The notes under the pieces: model-generated
What the model saw: the letters and a program-made list of their open reading frames with translations, nothing else
The model's database searches: none
What the model was told of the DNA's origin: nothing
Program-made: the position numbers and the translations under genes
Shown: piece after piece, positions 59,675 through 62,196 of the stretch
Numbering within the stretch: the first letter of the stretch is position 1
Layout of the letters: each line of letters begins with the position of its first letter
Assembly (NCBI GenBank): GCA_905370345.1
Contig: CAJPKE010000001.1
Coordinates: 1-62,196, forward strand
DNA length: 62,196 nt
Reading direction: 5' to 3'
DNA from: Candidatus Saccharibacteria bacterium UBA6209
GTDB taxonomy: Bacteria > Patescibacteriota > Saccharimonadia > Saccharimonadales > Saccharimonadaceae

Positions 59675-59703
59675 TTGACCAAATATTGCCTCTTCATTAC
59701 AAT
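59675..59703 (+). promoter_or_regulatory. Promoter of the first NUDIX gene, leaderless GTG
   Basis: TTGACC (59675-59680), 17-bp spacer, TACAAT (59698-59703), six bases before GTG 59710. Confidence 0.68.
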
Positions 59704-59709
59704 TGAAAT

Positions 59710-60129
59710 GTGGTTAAAGCAGTATCAAAAGCGCTTATTAAGAATAAAAATGGTAAATATCTACTGCTTTATAGGGGAGATACGCACCCTAATTTCCCTG
59801 GACATCTTGACCTTCCTGGAGGAGAAGTAGAATCGGAAGAGACCTCTAAGACGGCGACTGCACGAGAAGTACAGGAAGAAACTGGCATATGTATATATCC
59901 AAATGACTTAAAAAAGCTATTTGTTAGACAGCACAAAAACACAAGACATGTACTTTTTGAGATAGTCATAGATAAGACTGAGACCGACATTCCTATTAAA
60001 TTGAGCTGGGAGCATAAAAAATACCGTTGGATGACGCTATCGGAATTATTAGATACTAATATTCCAGAGGGCGCAGATCCTTATTATATAGATGTTATTG
60101 ATTATTTAAAGCATTTATCCGAGACTTGA
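59710..60129 (+). CDS. NUDIX hydrolase
   Basis: 139 residues. Intact Nudix box G-x5-E-x7-REVQEETGI (about 37-59) with catalytic glutamates. Substrate unknown; the short form and KYLLLYRG start resemble MutT/ADP-ribose-type enzymes. GTG start. An out-of-frame ATG overlaps it by two bases. Confidence 0.85.
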   Translation: MVKAVSKALIKNKNGKYLLLYRGDTHPNFPGHLDLPGGEVESEETSKTATAREVQEETGICIYPNDLKKLFVRQHKNTRHVLFEIVIDKTETDIPIKLSWEHKKYRWMTLSELLDTNIPEGADPYYIDVIDYLKHLSET

Positions 60130-60195
60130 TCCATCCGACCTGAACTCGAGCGCCGTTTGGCATATCACTGATGAACTTATAACATTATTCGACTA

Positions 60196-60696
60196 TTAGC
60201 GGATGCGAGATTGCGAAATATACGCCTGTAAAATTGTTTTTAGATCCACACTGTGGCGAAAGTTTATATCGTCAATCTTATCCAGATCAACCCACTCTGG
60301 CGTACCGTTAGTGTAGGTCTTCTCGCTGTCGGTTATATTGTCGTTATCTATTTTTCCATGCAGTTGACTATGGGTAAAATACAGCTGAATCGACTGGTTA
60401 GCTTGCGACTCAGCGTTGCGCTTGAAGAAAGTGGTTGCTTGGTGAATAATTCTATCTGGCGTGATAGTCAGTCCAGTCTCTTCCTTAACTTCGCGGACAA
60501 TTGACTCCTCGATCGTTTCGCCCTTCTCGACACCGCCGCCAATTAGGCTATAACCGTCCCATTGCCGAGTTAAAAGAATATTATTATCCTCAATAATAAC
60601 CGCGTACACGCCGACGCGAATATTCAGTTCGTCAACAGGAACGGTGTATTGATTGCCGAAGACGTCTTTACAGATGATAGATTTAATAAAAGTCAC
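60196..60696 (-). CDS. NUDIX hydrolase
   Basis: 166 residues from GTG 60696, after TATAAT at 60711-60706; an alternative TTG at 60747 gives 183 residues but coincides with a TTGACA sequence. Nudix box GGVEKGE...REVKEETGL is intact. N-terminal strands KDVFGNQYTVPVDELNIRVG resemble ADP-ribose pyrophosphatase-like NUDIX proteins. Convergent with the previous NUDIX gene. Confidence 0.83.
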   Translation of the reverse strand: MTFIKSIICKDVFGNQYTVPVDELNIRVGVYAVIIEDNNILLTRQWDGYSLIGGGVEKGETIEESIVREVKEETGLTITPDRIIHQATTFFKRNAESQANQSIQLYFTHSQLHGKIDNDNITDSEKTYTNGTPEWVDLDKIDDINFRHSVDLKTILQAYISQSRIR

Positions 60697-60805
60697 CTCT
60701 TTCAGATTATAAGCATCCCCTTGTTTATAATATCGTGCGGATGTCAATTATGATCTTTATTTTAGCATGGGCGGGCGGGAAATTACTATGTTTTACCGCA
60801 ACTCT

Positions 60806-61396
60806 CTAGATATTACTGTTGTTTTTATAGCCTGCCTTTTTTAGCAGATTATACATCTTGTCTAATGGCAGTCCTAATGCGCCCATATATGAACCTTCAA
60901 TTTTCTCAATCAACGCAAATCCCGCCGAATCAACATGAAAACCAAGCGCAGCATTACGACGGTTCGGATTGTAATTATGAGCGTTATCTAACATCGCCGC
61001 GTTAAAATTCATATATGCTATCTTTGTTTCCGTACTGTCAGTAAACGTTTTTCCTCGATTTATCACGCAGACGCCAGTGTAGATAGTTGTAGTTTTACCC
61101 GATTGGCTCAAACACATTTTCATCTTTTCGGTAGCGGTTTTCGCTTTATGCAAGCGCGAACCGTCAGGCAAAACACCGAATGTATCAGCAGCAACAATAC
61201 AGTCGTCGGGATACAACTTGGCAAGAGCTTCTGCCTTTGAACGCGCCAACAGAATAGCAGTCCCTCTTGCATCTAGCTCTGGGTGAGATTTCTCTATAGC
61301 TCGCTCATCAATATTAGCGCTAATAGCCTCGTAAGCTAGCCCGCTTCTATCCATGATCATGCGCTTAGTCGGCGATTCGGTGGCAAGTATTAGCAT
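60806..61396 (-). CDS. Maf family nucleotide pyrophosphatase
   Basis: 196 residues. ATESPTKRMIMD replaces the common SPRR motif, CIVAADTFGVL holds the DT pair, and IEGSYMGALGLPL matches the C-terminal Maf signature. Maf proteins hydrolyse dTTP, UTP or modified nucleotides in house-cleaning. The altered first motif leaves specificity open. AGGAGG site before ATG. Confidence 0.85.
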   Translation of the reverse strand: MLILATESPTKRMIMDRSGLAYEAISANIDERAIEKSHPELDARGTAILLARSKAEALAKLYPDDCIVAADTFGVLPDGSRLHKAKTATEKMKMCLSQSGKTTTIYTGVCVINRGKTFTDSTETKIAYMNFNAAMLDNAHNYNPNRRNAALGFHVDSAGFALIEKIEGSYMGALGLPLDKMYNLLKKAGYKNNSNI

Positions 61397-61433
61397 GCTT
61401 TATCCTCCTTTTGAAAATCTTTTAATGATGGGA

Positions 61434-61964
61434 TCATTTATTTTTACTTATCGTTGCTTTTAATCCTGCTAATTCCCTAGCTCGCTCAAACAAATGCACG
61501 TATTCTTTAGATGTGCCTGACTGAACTAGCTTAATAGCTTGCTGGAGATTATCACACCAAACAATTGAGCAGCCGTGCAACTCTTCTTCGTCAATCCAAG
61601 CGCTTTTGCCGATCGTTCCATAAACATGTGCGGTAAAATAATGCTGATTACAATCCTCGTTATATGCCGACAAATGTGATTGTACAACACCCAAATAGTA
61701 GATATCTGTAATATTTGCTCCAACCTCTTCCTTAATTTCACGGCGAACAGTCTGTTCTAAGCTCTCACCTACTTCTACATTACCTCCAGGCAGTTTGTAA
61801 TGATTATATTTGTGCTCATATACTAGAGCAATACGACTATCATTATCAAACAAAATCGCCCGCGCACCGGTACGGATTGATTTTTCTGCGCCTGATAATG
61901 GTGTTTGCAAACCAATAGTTTGGTCATTTATAGTTGACAAAAGACAATTAGAATCCATACTCAT
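61434..61964 (-). CDS. NUDIX hydrolase
   Basis: 176 residues. Nudix box PGGNVEVGE...RREIKEEVGA intact (about 55-78). LVYEHKYNHYKLPGG before it and HCSIVWCDNLQQAIKLV after it are typical. Start overlaps the end of the upstream gene by 17 nt; ATG 61958 is an alternative. Confidence 0.84.
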   Translation of the reverse strand: MSMDSNCLLSTINDQTIGLQTPLSGAEKSIRTGARAILFDNDSRIALVYEHKYNHYKLPGGNVEVGESLEQTVRREIKEEVGANITDIYYLGVVQSHLSAYNEDCNQHYFTAHVYGTIGKSAWIDEEELHGCSIVWCDNLQQAIKLVQSGTSKEYVHLFERARELAGLKATISKNK

Positions 61965-62196
61965 CTCTTAGTTCCCTTATTTTTGCTAAATAACTATTAT
62001 CTACTGATCCGTCTGGTAATATTTTTGACAACAGAGCTGCACCTTCAGTTATCTCATTCCAAGTCGTGATAGGAGTAAAGGGGTACATTCCTTGAATATC
62101 TCTAAAATGCTTACCTTCAGGAATACTTTCACGAGTAGACACATCCCATCTGACCACAACGGGAGGAATATACGGCTTATCTATTTGCTCTTGAAT
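61948..62196 (-). CDS. C-terminal fragment of a GH99/GH71-like protein
   Basis: Open to the right edge; 82 codons and stop at 61948. PPVVVRWDVS and TPITTWNEITEGAALLSKILPDG recall the end of GH99/GH71 and WbsX-like TIM-barrel domains, which carry a (T/S)xWNEWxEG motif. Here Trp is replaced by Ile and the fragment is short, so the assignment is weak. It is coupled to the NUDIX gene by overlap. Confidence 0.4.
   Translation of the reverse strand: MQEQIDKPYIPPVVVRWDVSTRESIPEGKHFRDIQGMYPFTPITTWNEITEGAALLSKILPDGSVDNSYLAKIRELRDEYGF

Noticed and set aside
1..62196. UGA recoding (code 25 or 4)
   Set aside because: Genes such as pepN and relatives end at TGA in the right place and tryptophan positions in conserved motifs use TGG; no in-frame TGA occurs in the conserved genes.
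1..62196. CRISPR arrays, insertion sequences, prophage, rRNA or tRNA genes
   Set aside because: No regularly spaced repeats, no transposase or integrase motifs, and no cloverleaf with CCA-type ends was found by eye in the gaps between genes. A tRNAscan or Infernal run would be needed to be certain.

Overview
The window reads as chromosomal DNA of a reduced-genome bacterium of the Patescibacteria (CPR), most likely Candidatus Saccharibacteria (TM7). This is an inference from gene content and layout: malic enzyme beside an RNase HII gene, a gatC-gatA-x-gatB operon, a split transketolase next to Rpe and RpiB, a short RelA/SpoT, GspE/PilB-type ATPase, ClpC and RadA, with no amino-acid or nucleotide biosynthesis genes in 62 kb. 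UGA behaves as a stop (for example at the end of pepN), so this is code 11 and not the UGA-glycine code of Gracilibacteria/SR1. No rRNA, tRNA, CRISPR array or insertion sequence was recognised.

Layout. 0-2.6 kb: end of a DUF4396-like membrane protein, a GH13 alpha-glucosidase, a small acidic ORF and a roughly 400-nt structured intergenic stretch. 2.6-8.0 kb (minus): tyrS, HAD phosphatase, recG, a P1/PLC-like protein, rsmD. 8.1-10.8 kb: class A penicillin-binding protein. 10.8-17.5 kb (minus): nusA, clpC, membrane metallopeptidase, radA, PIN-TRAM protein. 17.6-29.3 kb: GNAT, anchored HNH nuclease, pepN, an RNase HII-YraN fusion, VanZ-like protein, L19, malic enzyme, a PilB-type ATPase with an unknown partner, and a SpoU methylase. 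29.8-41.4 kb (minus): dnaE, galU, gatB/A/C and uvrB. 41.5-50.3 kb: sugar metabolism (PfkB kinase, class II aldolase, RpiB, Rpe, split transketolase, GAPDH). 50.4-56.6 kb: rel, ppa, trxB, FKBP, pheT. 56.6-62.2 kb: a decayed, variable region with remnants of an M16-like peptidase, ASCH gene and pheT 5' end, followed by a cluster of nucleotide-handling enzymes (ASCH, CYTH, three NUDIX, Maf).

Two transcriptional styles stand out. At least sixteen ordinary genes have a -10 hexamer ending exactly six bases before the start codon, which places the expected transcription start on or next to the start codon: leaderless mRNAs, including several with GTG starts and one divergent pair with overlapping -10 boxes. 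In contrast, four small plus-strand islets (at about 21.4, 29.4, 45.3 and 48.6 kb) each have a TTGACA-type -35, an exact 17-bp spacer, a transcript predicted to begin with A(G/A)CUUUY, a structured leader, a purine-rich ribosome-binding site, a short ORF of 65-128 codons with visibly more G/C-ending codons than its neighbours (three of four products are membrane proteins), and a strong hairpin shared with the 3' end of a convergent housekeeping gene. I propose these as one family of RNA-controlled small-gene islets; this is the most unusual signal in the window.
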